Under the pieces are notes generated by a model, which saw nothing but the letters and a program-made list of their open reading frames with translations, ran no database searches and was not told where the DNA came from. Positions 1 through 11,440 of a DNA stretch of 64,000 nucleotides are shown here, piece after piece. The first letter of the stretch is position 1, and each line of letters begins with the position of its first letter. The translations under genes and the position numbers were made by a program. The DNA lies in the NCBI RefSeq assembly GCF_905404315.1, contig NC_066290.1, positions 9,981,453 to 10,045,452 on the forward strand. The letters run 5' to 3'. This DNA is from Leptidea sinapis (Eukaryota > Arthropoda > Insecta > Lepidoptera > Pieridae).

Positions 1-106
1 GTGACAATACAAAGTGACATACAAATCGCGAGTGTTAGACATAGCTTGTAACGAATACTAAAGTAATAAACCTGGCCTGTGTTCATCGGTTGTCTAGCAG
101 CAAGAG
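1..106 (-). repeat. Dispersed repeat F, partial copy at window edge
   Basis: The segment around 'aaagtaataaacctggcc' recurs at 15470-15622 in the same orientation and at 38697-38880 in the opposite orientation. The three copies differ by scattered substitutions and small gaps, as expected for an old interspersed element of about 190 bp. This copy is cut by the left edge of the window. No coding capacity or tRNA-like head is visible, so its class (MITE, SINE or LINE tail) is unresolved. Confidence 0.6.
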
Positions 107-1094
107 GCGTATCTTTACAAAGCGAACTCAGCAGGCAATGTTCTAATCTCGGGAATCGATCATTGGCGTGTAAAAGCAATTCACATTTGCGCGGACAATA
201 AAATGTAACAGATTGCTTCCTATAATATTATGATGAACCACGCATGTGATAACAAATTAATGGTGCGTGTAGGACAATGCACTCTGCGCCAAGTTCCTTT
301 GATTTCAATCGCTCTAGAGACACACCCACGTTCTCGGCTATCTTACTAATGAATGCAGAAAGACAACGCCGTTTAACAGGAGCATAGAGCATAGAACTAT
401 ATGTAACATGCTTAACATACATTATGTACTTATAAATGATACATTATCTTATTATTATACATCCTTATACTAGCGTATACACAAAGTGTGCGAGACACAA
501 GAACATCTCTAACAAATACATTAACATGTGACCGATTCTGAATGACAAGTCGTAGAGAGTCAGCCACGTGTTTGAAAATGAATAATCCCAATCATAGCTG
601 GTCGATCGCGTTTATACAATCGAGCTTAGGTACTTCGCTGCTCTGCGAGCCTTGGACTAATACAAAAAACACTATTATGTCACATTTGGCCATATTTTTT
701 TCCAAGAAGTATTTCAATTTTACACCGTTTTCTGTAAGAAAAATAATTACCAAGACTTCCCCCTAAGTGAGATTTGGAAAGATTTTGCTTGATTATTTAA
801 ACGCCAAATGTGTCCTGGGTTCAGAAAACCCAGGTGGGTGTTTAGGTTCCTTATGAATGTTTTCATTCACTATAACAGCGTCGAATAAACGTATCTACAT
901 ATGACTACGTTAATTAAAAAAAATCGAGAAAATTTTGTTCCGGTTTGGAAGGGAATAGAACCGACGCCTCTTGGATGTAATGCAACGTTCGAAAATTTAA
1001 GTTGGTAAGCAATGACCTCCTATACACATATAAGGACATAATATCATTCGCAGTGATAGACAAATGGCAAAAGTGTGCTTTAAAACAATGTAAG
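107..1094. other. AT-rich stretch, no gene recognised
   Basis: Nothing here reads as a gene. The only recognisable piece is a short part of repeat family G near 528-580 (motif 'gacaagtcgtagagagtcag'), also seen near 20030, 33205 and 42300. The small open frames have no family signature and no splice context. Confidence 0.5.
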
Positions 1095-1306
1095 CACAAA
1101 TGATTTGAGTTTTCCTTAGTGTTATTTCCGTCAATATTTGCCGTTAAACAATTCGAGACGTGTTTCGCCTCTACACGGGGCATCCTCAGGATATGTTGAG
1201 TCGCCAAAATCAGGCACGAGACTGCAAACTGGCACGAAACACGTGTCGAATTGTTTAAAGACAAATATTGGCGAAATTAACACTAAATAAAACTCAAATC
1301 ATTTGA
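1095..1306. repeat. Fold-back (long inverted-repeat) element
   Basis: The left arm at about 1095-1170 and the right arm at about 1231-1306 are near-perfect reverse complements; both contain CACGTGTTTCG-like cores and 'caaatgatttgag' tips. The ~60-bp centre separates arms of about 75 bp, so the single strand would form one long hairpin. A second copy lies at 4742-4930. This is a non-autonomous fold-back/MITE-like architecture; the mobilising superfamily cannot be named because no clear target duplication was found. Confidence 0.6.
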
Positions 1307-1659
1307 ATAATTATGGATTTCCGCAAAGTAACGCCTACTTAGTAAAAAAAAATGTAAGCACACTTTTCTCACTCGCCGAATCAAACTTCAACTGAATAAA
1401 TGTTTTAGATTGCTGCATTGACCAAGAATATTTTTAATAACTGGAGTAAATGCGGCAATGTATAGATATAGCAGTCGATGATATTATAGTGTAGGTAATT
1501 TGTGGCATATTCCATATTTGCGCTTTTCTTTTTAAATGACGTCATTTGTCTATATGTATAGAACGTCATGATTAATTATTAATAAGTGATATTGTTATAA
1601 ACATGCGGAAATTGCGAAATTCCACCCGCATTATGTTGACGTCTGACATTCAACAACCG
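1307..1659. other. No gene recognised
   Basis: AT-rich DNA without an open frame or repeat that I can name. Its first ~40 bases probably still belong to the fold-back element, because the matching outer sequence also occurs at the second copy near 4742. Confidence 0.4.
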
Positions 1660-2181
1660 ACCGTTTTAATAATAATAGTAAAGTCGTTTATTTCAAAGCA
1701 AGCCCATATTACAAAATACAATAACAAATAAAATATAAATATATGTAAAATTTAAATGTAAGATATAAAATATAAAAAAATAGACACTTTTACGCAAATT
1801 ATCTTGCCCCAAACTAGGCATAGCCTGTACTATGGTTACAAGACAACGATATATTTAATACAATATATTTACTTAAACATACATATTAATTACTTATAAA
1901 CATCCAGGACTCGGAAACAAACATTCATATTCATCATATAAATGTTAATCATTATATAAAACAAAAGTAAATAAAATTCGGTTCTCACTCTGATACACAG
2001 ACAACCAATGCCTGAAGAAATGATTATCCGGGCAATCACCGATGGTTCGAAGGATACGATCCTGAGCTCCGCGCAGACGACCGCAGACCGACTCGATGCG
2101 GAGACCATTTATCGCATAAAAGTCGGGAACTCCTGCCTCGGCGAACATGCCCGACGCGCTACAATAGCGAGGTTTTTTCAT
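1660..2181 (-). mobile_element. Non-LTR retrotransposon 3' end (RT C-terminus plus tail)
   Basis: On the minus strand 2181-1945 encodes 78 residues that resemble the cysteine-containing C-terminal region of LINE reverse transcriptases (start MKKPRYCSASGMFAEAGVPD, later RLRGAQDRILRTI). It is followed by an AT-rich 3' tail to about 1660. The tail ('ggaaacaaacat', 'acaacgatata') is shared with the tail of the tRNA-derived SINE at 34440-34664. This is a 5'-truncated dead copy. I am fairly sure of non-LTR origin, less sure of the clade. Confidence 0.6.
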
Positions 2182-2284
2182 TAATATTCGAAAAGGATTA
2201 TTGTACTATATTCTGAGTGTGCTACATGATTTTCTGTTATATGATGACCAAAGTTGACAGATGTAAATTTTTATAAACAAATTA

Positions 2285-2517
2285 AGTTTTGCATGAAACT
2301 TCTTGCCTCACACCGCCACTTTGTGGAATCGATTACCGGCTGCAGTTTTACCAAACTATTACGACTTAAGAACCTTCAGACTGAGGGCTCACTCCAAACT
2401 TAAAGGCCGACAGCGCATCTCTTGACCCCTGATGTTGGTCATGTCAGTGGGCGCTTGCCTCACCAGTTCCCACCACGTGGGCCTATTGCCTGTTTACCCC
2501 TCTCCTATAAAAAAAAT
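2285..2517 (+). mobile_element. CR1/jockey-like LINE tail, divergent copy
   Basis: Translation gives a degenerate tail resembling WNRLPAAVLPNYYDLRTFRL followed by KLKGRQRIS, the end of the same RT family that recurs across this window (WNELPxAVFxxRYDMGTFKK). It ends in 'cctataaaaaaaa', the usual 3' terminus of these truncated insertions. Its 3' UTR ('caccacgtgggcctattgcc') differs from the other copies, so it is a separate subfamily. Confidence 0.6.
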
Positions 2518-2519
2518 CC

Positions 2520-2929
2520 ACTCTTTTGCTCTAGTAAGTATACGTATATAACAGATGTATAATTTAATGCACCACTTGTTTTATCTTCCGCTGTATAATT
2601 AGTTATTACTTAGTGGTCGCGTTGTTTTTATCTCACAATAACCATATTAATTAGCACACTCCTCATATAATAACGGTGATGCAGCGGTCATTACCAGATT
2701 CATAGAATTACTGGTTGAATAGTTCGCAAGATATACATGAGCATTTTTACCTTTTAAGGACAAATACAGTCCAATCGTTCGAAGTAAATCCATCGAACAC
2801 AATAATTGTTTTATCAATTTTGCTTAGTTGGTATGCAATTCTTTACTTATTACCTGTCTGTTGTATTCGCTTCATAATATTATTATTTATTTTTATTATT
2901 AGCATTTTAATTGGATAGTTTCTCATTAG
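2520..2929. other. No gene recognised
   Basis: AT-rich spacer between two LINE remnants. A hydrophobic open frame at 2715-2918 has no start context, homology or splice sites that would make it a gene. Confidence 0.4.
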
Positions 2930-3290
2930 AAAATATTACTTTTTCTCCATTTCTGCGTGTCCGGTTGCCAGTTGACAAAGGCCTCCTCCAATCTTCTCCA
3001 TTCCTGCCTTTCTGTGGCTACTCTACCGCAGGTCGTTGCCGCCACCATCGTCTAATATCGTCATTCCATCTACCCTGTGCTCTGCCTCTGTTATATTTTT
3101 CCATTCCAGGGGTACCACTGGGTGACTTATTTACTCTGTCTGTTCCTCTAATAATAATATGTCCTGCCCCTTTCCACTTTTGTATTCTTATTTTCCGGGT
3201 TATACCTATCCTGAACTTGAATCTAATGCGACTATCCCTTACTTTGTCTATTCTTTTGAACCCTATCATACTTCTTTCCATGGCGCGCTA
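2930..3290 (-). mobile_element. RTE-clade LINE C-terminal fragment
   Basis: The minus strand from 3281 encodes MERSMIGFKRIDKVRDSRIR, then KWKGAGHIII, then RGRAQGRWNDDIRRWW. These follow the order of the C-terminus of RTE-type reverse transcriptases (MERSMLG.. / KWQWAGHIARR / GRPPTRWTDDL). Frame loss around the middle shows decay. A second RTE fragment lies at 33540-33910. Confidence 0.7.
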
Positions 3291-3792
3291 ACATTGGATA
3301 GCATATTCAAAATTCTACTGTCAGTAAATAGCTGTCAATAATCTGAAGCCGTCCCAATATACCCGATAAGTCATTCTTATGGCCTTTGGGACGCGTGAAT
3401 TGCAATTTCCATACAAACTTCTATCGCTGGTAAGCTATACATCGTCCCATTGACAGACAGCGGGTACGGATGAGGTGAGTTACCGTCGATAAGTTTATTG
3501 AGACAGAAAAGTCAGATAACGGCCGTTAGATTTGTGAACCAACACCATTTCGACAGATACATAAATACGCAATAACTACATAAATTAACAAATGATATTC
3601 GAAAACATTCTAAAACTTTTTGTTTAATGTGACTTATTTGATAGTTACCAGTGCTCACAATTACAACTACAACAAGAAAAATCAAAATAAAATATTGCGT
3701 TGCGTCAATTTTGTTAATGAGTGTGTTCTGCGTCCTTTGTATTAAAGCTATATGTTTGATACTTGTTGCACCCCATAATATTGTATTACATC
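3291..3792. other. No gene recognised
   Basis: AT-rich DNA. Nothing in either strand shows a family motif, tRNA fold or terminal inverted repeat. Confidence 0.4.
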
Positions 3793-4395
3793 GAGTAGCT
3801 GACCCAGCAAACGTTGTATTGCCATATAAAGTAATAAATAAAATTCAATCATTAAAATTTTTGGGGTTTAAAAAATAGACGACGACGAATCTCAGACCTA
3901 TCAAATATATTGTACATAAAATGTATCTTACTACAATAATCATTATATTCGATTGCCATCTTGCAACTCTATTTCGTATCTGTGGATGAAATAGAACTAG
4001 GATGCCGCAGTCGCCATTCTGTCTCGACAATAAACTAGAAAATTTTGAAAGCTTTCTATCAGTTCAAAAAATTTTAAAATCGATCCAGAAATGGCCGAGA
4101 AATAATTTAACACAGAAATCAATTGGAGTCACCCAGAGCTTCGCTCAATAATATTTAAATCGCGATACAAAAATAGGTGTTGATCGTAGACGCGTGAAAT
4201 GAGTTCTTGAGGTTGCATGTATTTTTTAATGCTGAATCATAATGAAATAAAATTCAAAAAAATAAAAGAAAATATTTACCCTTAAGGATATGAAAAATTC
4301 TCAGACCTACCCGATATACCCACAAATATTCAAACGAATTGATTTTCTGCTGTTTCGTAGGAGTTTGGTTACAAAGACTGGGATACTAGAATTAG
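3793..4395 (-). mobile_element. Non-autonomous Helitron, reversed
   Basis: The left edge reads TAGCTGACCCAGCAAACGTT, the reverse complement of the Helitron 3' terminus found on the + strand at 11068, 14622 and 35847. Internal blocks (a 'cgattgccatcttgcaactc' segment and an 'attctcagacctacccgat' segment) match those copies in the same order. The 5' end is degraded, so the right limit is approximate. No Rep/helicase coding remains. Confidence 0.65.
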
Positions 4396-4741
4396 GATTT
4401 ACTATTTCTTAAGGAAATTCTACTAAAGGAGTTATTTGAAAAATCAGACATGTTTGCACTCAATATTATACAGCTTCGATGTCATAGAAATAAATGTTAA
4501 GTTGTAACAGACTGCTGTATTATATTTTTGTCTGCACTTGGACCATAAATGTATGAATGACTGAAAAGTTTTTTTATGACAGTAAGTCCGTGTAGTGTCT
4601 GTACGAACGTCCGCGTCGGTAGTGGCCGCATTGCGTGGATATTGCAGCACTCACTGCATTGACGTGTTTAAATGCTCACTACTCACATATTGAACGACAA
4701 GAACCACCACCCAAACGAAAATTTATGCAAATTTATTGAAA
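4396..4741. other. No gene recognised
   Basis: Spacer between the reversed Helitron and a fold-back element. One short minus-strand open frame is present without recognisable content. Confidence 0.35.
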
Positions 4742-4930
4742 TAGGCGTTATTTTGCGGAAATTCATCATTATTATCCAAATTCCGCCAATTTGTCCTAAA
4801 ACAATTCGACACGTGTTTCGCCTCTACACGAGGCATACTCAGTAGATCGTCTCGTGCCAGAGTTTGGCGAGTCAACATCCAGTATTGGCGGAATTAGCAT
4901 TAAAGAAAACTCAAAACATTTGGATGAAAA
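4742..4930. repeat. Fold-back element, second copy
   Basis: Shares 'aaacaattcgacacgtgttt' and 'cgcctctacacgaggcatac' with the element at 1095-1306, and has matching outer arms ('ccgccaat' on the left, 'attggcgg' on the right). It confirms that the fold-back is a dispersed family rather than a chance palindrome. A short minus-strand LINE-tail scrap ('caacaaactcag') follows at about 4935-4990. Confidence 0.55.
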
Positions 4931-6456
4931 TTTATGCGTCAGACCTGAGAAGAACGAGCGCAACAAACTCAGAGGGCTTCTTTTTTATGTATAATAGCAA
5001 TCAAATTAATACTTTTAGATTTCAATAGATTGTTCTAATATTTGTTAGTTATTCGCTAGTGTATTCTGTCTATAGGTGAGAGTCAACGGTCTTTAGCACT
5101 AGATGACCTCTAATTATACTGCGTCTCAAACTTACTCCACATAAATTCTTATGCTCTCATTTCTACTGGTTCTCACTAAACAGGGAATCCTAGTGTGGAG
5201 CCAGAATACTTGTAAATTACCATTCCTTACTTTGTACCAATGTTTGCCTTCTAACAGGTATTAAAATTCAAATATGTTTATTCAAAATAGGATATGACAC
5301 AGTGGCGGATTTACCAGCAGGCTGAGTAGGCTGGAGCCTAGGGCGGCAAATTTTAAGGGGCGGCATATTTAGTTCATAATTTTTTTATTTCGATTTACAA
5401 ATTGGAAACGAAATTAATATACACACACAAAATACGAATTTAGAAAATTGCTGAGAAATTAAAATATTAAACAAAAATCGAAATATAGTCCTATTTACAG
5501 TGCTAAATAATAAATATTTCAAGGTCTCTATGTAAACGCAAAAGCGATTTGATGTTATAGTCAAAATTTAGCATTTTTTACATATTTTCTTCACTGATAA
5601 CTGCAATAATTTTTCTCCGTGTACCTAATAAGTATGAGATCTCCTTACACAGGTCAATCTTGATATTATGAAATCGATGGTCTAATTATATTTGCTGCAG
5701 AAACTTTGCAAATTGTCAAATCCAATGTCAGAAAGTTATTCTTAGTTATTATTTCTTTATGCGTAAAAATACTGACTAAAATTGACAATTTATTATTAAA
5801 TTAAAAACTAATTCATTATCTTATAGAGATATACTCTTTTGGTTTAATTAAATAGAATTTTAAACGAAATTATTTGAACGACTGCGACTTGACAGTAAAA
5901 AAATTCCCTTCACAAAATATGAAGTTAGGCAATATGCTGATTAGAAAATTGAAACTGATTTAATATAAGTTAATTATTTTATTTGTTGTAAGAAAAAGTT
6001 TGGAAAATCCAAATGAGCATCCAAGCGCTCATGTCGTATACGAATTATTTAAATTGAGTTCTTACAAAGCCAACTTTTTCAGCAAATGTTTATGAGCTCA
6101 GCGATCACTTTTCTTTCTGATAAGTTGCTTTTTAAATAATATACATGTACATCATATTTGTTAGGTACGGTTTGATGTGATAAAACAATCGGATTGTGAT
6201 AATGCCTTTATAATTTAACTTAAATTTTATTACTAACAAATAATTATGAAAGATATTTATTGTTATGTTTTTAAACTGTAAGTGTTATAATTAATATTTA
6301 TCAACGTTCGTCAAATGTATATTTTTTATGTAAGCTTTATTCATATTATGTAAGTATTTTATAGTTTTAAGACATACCTTACCTTACTTTAAAAGTGGTA
6401 CATGACTGAAATATTTTTTTGCATTAAATAATGTTTTTTGATAATTCTTTGCTGTA

Positions 6457-9036
6457 GGGTAAAAGCCGGATAGTTGCCCCACTTTTCGAAGAACCGTTAT
6501 TTTTTTAAATATGAACTTGCTGAAAACTATGTAGTATGTATCTCACAACATAGGTCTTTTATCTTCTATAAAAGCCTATTTTTGGATACATAATTAACAA
6601 TGGTTTGGAATAAATTCTATTTTATTTCATCTCTCAAAAGAGGGATAGTTGCCTACTATGACGGATAGTAGCCTAGCGTAGAAAATGCTTCGGGGGATAC
6701 TTGCCTCGTGCGGGGATAGTAACCTCGGTATGATTTTCATTTTGGATAGAAACAAATTGATATCAATTAGAGTAATCTTTATTATTTATTTAACAGTCTT
6801 TATAATTTACTGAGATCTTTATTAAGTACAAACTAAGGCTAAACAATCTTGAGACAAATTTAAAAGGATTGAAGACGGCCTCGGTGGCGTGTTCACATTA
6901 TTCTGCTCAGACTCATGTACGATAATTTCCAGATTATCAGCATTACTTGGAACTTGATATCCTGATGAGAGCAGTTCGTTTTGATGATGTAAACTTTGAT
7001 TAGACTCAGATTCCGATACGGTAAAAACACCTGGTACTTGTTTGCTTAGGGATGACTTTTGGTCTCTTTCATTTAACACAAGACTGCTCAGAATCTTGTG
7101 AGAGTTTTTCTAACGCAGACACTCCAGAAACGCCTCGTTCTTGATCATTTAGAGGATTAGATTCTCGTTCCTGCGCAAGTTCCCCCAACGCAAGATCTGA
7201 TATAGCAAATTCACCGTCAGATAGAGCATTTGGTTCGACTGGGAAGATTCCACTGCCACGAAAACCACTTATTGCATTGGCGGGAATAGCTGCTTGAATC
7301 CATGCCTTGGACATTAGCTGACCAAAGTTGTACCGATTCAGTTTTTTTTGTGGATTGGTGCGCATGAAATTGTTTGTCTCAGTACTATAATATTTTTTAA
7401 ATGGTCCAAATAGTGATACATCTAATGGTTGCAAAGCTGAAGTAGTATGACTAGGTAAACAAAGTAATATCACATCATTGTTCCGAGCAGTTTCTAGCAT
7501 ATTGACAGCACTTGAGTGTGATGAATGACCATCCAAAATCAGTAATACCTTCCCTGGCGGTTTGCGTGGAATAAAATGTTCAGTCAGCCATTTATAAAAA
7601 AGATCTGAGGTAATGTATGCCGATTTCTTTTGCATGTAAACTTGAGAACCAGGCGGAAGACCCTCTTCGAATTCTGGTTTTTTATTTACGCCTTTAATAA
7701 TCAGAACTGGTGGGAGAAAATTGCCAATAGCGTTGCAACAAGCAACAACAGTAATTGTTTCTCCTTTTTCACCGGAAGTAAGGTACTTAACTGCTTTAGC
7801 ACCTTTCTTAGCTAATACTTTACCAATTTTATTATTGCGTTGAACACCGCTTTCATCCATCTTAAATATTCTATCTGGTTTATCCAGCAAATTATTCTCA
7901 GTTGAAATAGTTGTTAAGAGTTTGAAAAAATTTGCAACATCTGTTCTGTTGAGACCCTTCGCTCTTTGAATTGATAAACCCTCATCTTGTCTCAAAGCTA
8001 TTTCAGGATTTCTTTCAAGAAAGCTTTTTAGCCATTGCGGTTCAGCCATTTTACTCTCATTATTAAAGTTGTGCTTTAACCCCAACTTTTCGGCAAACTG
8101 ATAAGCTAATTGGCGAATCGCAATTCTGTCAGGAGGAATATCGGCGTCTCCGAGCTTTGATATAAAAGTCTTTTTTCATTCTCAAAGCCAAGAACAGGAT
8201 ATTTTCCTAGAAAAGAGAAAAAATCCAATAAGGTCAGATAAGAAGGTAGGTATGTAGATAGAATTTTGTATTTATACTCCTAGGTATACACCTTTAAATC
8301 AAAAATATAACTAGTTAGCAGTTGTTGTTACTCTTTTTCATAGCGTCTTCTTAAGGTTCGAGCGGATATTCCGAATGTTCGAGAAATTTCATTGATACCT
8401 TTTTTTTGTCTCAATTCTTCGAAGGCAAGTGCTAAGCTAGCTTCTGTCCAGTTGATGTTGCGTGGCACCACGCCTGGTTTTCGCTTATATTTGCGAGGCA
8501 TTTTTAGAATAAATATATAAAACTGTGAAGTAGATATTTATTTAATTTACAACAAATGAGAGACAAAGTAAATTCGAAAAAACAGCAAAATAATAAAATC
8601 CGTCTTTGCTTGTTAAGAAATTTTTTATCACTCTAGGGGCAACTATCCGCGACAGTAAGTAGGACGACTATCCTTGCCCTTTTTATTTGCGAATTAAATA
8701 AAAATTATTTAGCAATAAAACATAATAAACAATGTAATTTAAACTCTAATGCATACAAAGAAACAAAAAGTTGACTGAAACCACGATCAGTAGTAAAAAT
8801 ATTCAATAGAAATTACTTACCAATATAATTATGACGCCCGTCAAAGTTTCGCCGCGGAAGATTATTGCTCACACGAACAAAACACGTGCGCCTATTCCGA
8901 TGACTTACGCGGCATTGAGGCCTGCGGGGCGGTCACTACTTATTGTAGTAAAGTGCCAACACAACTTATAATCTTAACATAGTTTATTAAACACCGGGGC
9001 ATGCATCCGTCCGAGGCAACTATCCGGCTTTTACCC
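6457..9036. mobile_element. pogo/jerky-type (Tc1-mariner) transposon nested in the hAT element
   Basis: Both ends carry inverted repeats starting GGGTAAAAGCCGGATAGTTG, identical over 22 bp, and both are bordered by TA (6455-6456 and 9037-9038), the Tc1/mariner target duplication. Short GGATAGTTGCC-like units are repeated just inside both ends and may be transposase binding sites. Length is 2580 bp. It carries one damaged transposase gene on the minus strand. Confidence 0.85.
6822..8501 (-). pseudogene. pogo/jerky-like DDE transposase, frameshifted
   Basis: The N-terminus starts at 8501 (MPRKYKRKPG) with a psq-type helix-turn-helix (ALAFEELRQKKGINEISRTF, then GISARTLRRR) and an in-frame stop at 8330. 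A polypyrimidine-AG acceptor at 8208-8207 suggests an intron from about 8331. The next stretch needs one lost A, restored near 8175, to reach the long frame 8085-7069. That frame holds the DDE_1 core: FKMDESG, LLILDGHSSH and PSHTTSALQPLDVSLFGPFK. The C-terminus moves to another frame at 7079-6822. With at least two frame breaks it is probably inactive. It lies entirely within the TA-flanked element. Confidence 0.8.
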
Positions 9037-9708
9037 TAAAAATAATCAAGGATTTAATACGGTACCATAGTTTTCAATTATACTAACCATACGGGAAAAG
9101 TTGATGTAAAGAGCATGATGGAGCACAAATCATAAAGTTGGAATTTTATTGATAGAAAATTGAAATGGTTGTGGACTAAGATATCAAAATTTTGAGGCGG
9201 CAAAAATTGAATAGCCTACGGGCGGCAATTCTGTAAATCCGCCACTGATATGACATCACTTATTGAAAGTCAAAAACTACCACCCATTCCAAAACGAATG
9301 CCTCAGACTTAAACAGAATGGGAGCAACAAACTCAGCGGGTTTTTTTATTTCATCAAAAAAATATGTTAACAAAGTAATATTGTACAATTAAACTTATTA
9401 TTTAATAGCCTGTAAATTAATCTGTGGCATCATTAAGAAAGTCATTTATGTTATAGTAACCTTTACCACGCAAACCTTTTTGAAACAATTCTTTTGAGTA
9501 TCATAATACTTTTATTTTGAACATTTTCTGGGATCTTGTTGTAAAAGCATATAGATCGCCCCACAAAAGACTTACTAACTCGACTTAGACGAGTAGTAGG
9601 CATTATAAGTTTATGTCTGTTCCTGGTGTTAACATTAGGGTTATGGCATTTTCTAGCAAATTTATTTATGTGCCTATGAACATACATTACATTATCAAAA
9701 ATATATTA

Positions 9709-10194
9709 TGTAAAAACTATGTAACTTATAAGGGACCCAATAAATTTTCTTGTTCTACTGCATTTATTCTATTTTATCTTCTATCGTATGCATCAGATAT
9801 ACTTCTATGAGCAGCCCGATTTTGATTTAATAATATTTAAATTGATTTAACCTGCAGCTGACTAAGCCTAAACACTTAAAACAATGCGGAATCTAACCAA
9901 AATATGTGGTGTCGCTATTTGGGTTACACAAGCCAGGTAGGACAGTGACATTAATATTAATTACCCAACGACGTTTATATACATATGTATAAGTACGGAA
10001 GCTATTTGTAACCGAGGTACTAAAGAAAATTTGTAAGTAGTAAACATTTTGACTGTTGCCTCTCAAGATACTCTTGATAATGTTATATATTATGTAGGAC
10101 GGTTAGGACCATTGGCGAATATTCTAGAAATCATGTGATAATCATAATGACACGAGGAACATAACATACATATATACATACAACTTGTAACTCG
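9709..10194. other. No gene recognised
   Basis: AT-rich DNA after the nested element. No motif seen on either strand. Confidence 0.4.
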
Positions 10195-10570
10195 TGCTAT
10201 TCCGCTAAGTCGAGTTAGTAAGTCTTTAATTGAGCGATGTATATGCTTCCACCACATGATATCAGAAAATATTCAAAACAAATGTAATACGAAATTCAAA
10301 AGATTTGTTAAAACTTTTGGTAAAGGTTACTATAACATAAATGACTTTCTTAATCATACCACAGATTGGGAATGCAGCGACCGCCCTCAGGCTATTAAAA
10401 TTATAAATTTGCAGGGAAGTACTTATTATGTTTAAAAAAAAATTTGTTGCGCCAGTTGCGCCCGCTCTTCTCAGGTCTGAGGCATACATTTTCGAATGGG
10501 TGGTAATTTTTTACATTCAAGAGGTGATATCATATCCTATTTTGAATAGAAATATTTGTATTTGAAGCAT
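10195..10570 (+). mobile_element. LINE 3' end, same family as 61632-63217
   Basis: Contains a degenerate FKRFVKTF-like stretch, the block 'ggttactataacataaatga', then 'cgaccgccctcaggctatta' and the tail 'atcctattttgaatagaaat'. The order matches the long minus-strand copy near the right end of the window. 5'-truncated and non-coding now. Confidence 0.7.
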
Positions 10571-10736
10571 TCAGCCGTACTCCTTCCACGCCGAAATAAC
10601 TGACCCTTACGTTCCTTGGACGTGTCGTAACCCTTTTTATCGATAACTTATGCCTCCGAGTTCGTAGGAGTTAAATTCAAACGGGATTCGCGGATCCAAA
10701 TGTTATATTCCCGCCGTTAACTGCACATTGAGTTAG

Positions 10737-10799
10737 AGATCCTGGGTTTGATTCCTGGTAGGCGAAAATATTTACATGATGAATACGGATATATATATA
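10737..10799 (+). repeat. tRNA-derived SINE fragment
   Basis: The sequence 'gggtttgattcctgg' resembles an RNA polymerase III B box and is followed by 'atttacatgatgaata', the same junction as in the SINE at 34591-34664. The copy is cut on its right by the Helitron that begins at about 10800. Confidence 0.45.
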
Positions 10800-11068
10800 T
10801 CTAATATATAAAATTCTCGTGTCATGGTGTTAAACATTGAACTCCTCCGAAACGGCTTGACCGTTTCTCATGAAATTTTGAGTGCATATTGGGTAGGTCT
10901 GAGAATCGGACATCTATAAATGTTAAAGGTTACACGAATTTTTTTTTGACTTTTTTTCAAATTTGTTTGATTATGAGTGAGCATTAAAAAATACATACAA
11001 CTTCATCTTCTTTACTTTTGTATCGCGATTTTAATATCGGCAATACAACGTTTGCTGGGTCACCTAGT
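10800..11068 (+). mobile_element. Non-autonomous Helitron
   Basis: Starts with TCTAATATATAAAATTCTCG at a T and ends GGGTCACCTAGT, the terminal sequences shared by several copies here. Contains the conserved internal 'cctccgaaacggcttgaccg' and 'attaaaaaatacatacaact' blocks. No inverted repeats or target duplication, as expected for Helitrons. Confidence 0.75.
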
Positions 11069-11440
11069 ATATATATATATATATTTATGCATTATTAATT
11101 ATTTACATCGAAATTCATCACAATCACTTTATGAATGTCAAAAGTTTTCTTTTCTTTTTACATATTTACCACCACTTGCGAAAAGGTTACATTACTAAGC
11201 CTAGAAGTGGGCAATAATGGGTATAAACAGTTTATTTTTGTTTCTGGTATTAAGTAATATTATATCATTCATATATCTTTTACCATTTTTATCAACATAT
11301 ACCAAATTTTCATATTATATCACTGTTATAAATATTCGTTTTTCTTGCTTCCAAAGTACAAGGCTATACCTAGTTCGGGACAGAATAATTTGTGTAATAA
11401 TGTCTCAATATTACATTGTTATTATGTTATGTAATCCCTA
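11069..11440. other. AT-rich, old LINE-tail traces
   Basis: Begins with an (AT)n run of about 20 bp. The segment around 11130-11195 ('acatatttaccaccactt') is like the reverse complement of repeat sequence near 22380. No gene recognised. Confidence 0.35.

Larger units (their letters stand above)
5300..9247. mobile_element. hAT-type element with 8-bp target duplication
   Basis: Terminal inverted repeats begin CAGTGGCGGATTTAC on both ends and are followed inside by GGCGGCA-rich subterminal sequence. The flanks are an exact 8-bp direct repeat, ATATGACA, at 5292-5299 and 9248-9255. CAGTG termini with 8-bp duplications are the hAT signature. After removing the inner pogo element about 1.37 kb remains, with no transposase frame, so this is a non-autonomous derivative. 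Confidence 0.8.
5263..9708 (-). mobile_element. LINE 3' end split by a nested insertion
   Basis: The pieces 5263-5299 and 9248-9708 form one 5'-truncated minus-strand LINE. The right piece encodes a C-terminal RT relic (9687-9463, with NVNTRNRHKL and RVSKSFVGRSICFYNKIPEN), a 3' UTR and then the tail ending in a TTTGAATAAA-type sequence. The same protein and tail occur in the longer copy at 61632-63217. The two pieces are separated by a hAT-type element that duplicated 8 bp, so the LINE is older than the hAT insertion. Confidence 0.75.

Noticed and set aside
2911..3291. 126-codon + frame over the RTE fragment
   Set aside because: The minus strand carries the recognisable RTE protein; this frame is its antisense shadow.
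3793..4395. Gene exon on the minus strand at 3845-4030
   Set aside because: The sequence is the interior of a reversed Helitron repeated elsewhere in the window.
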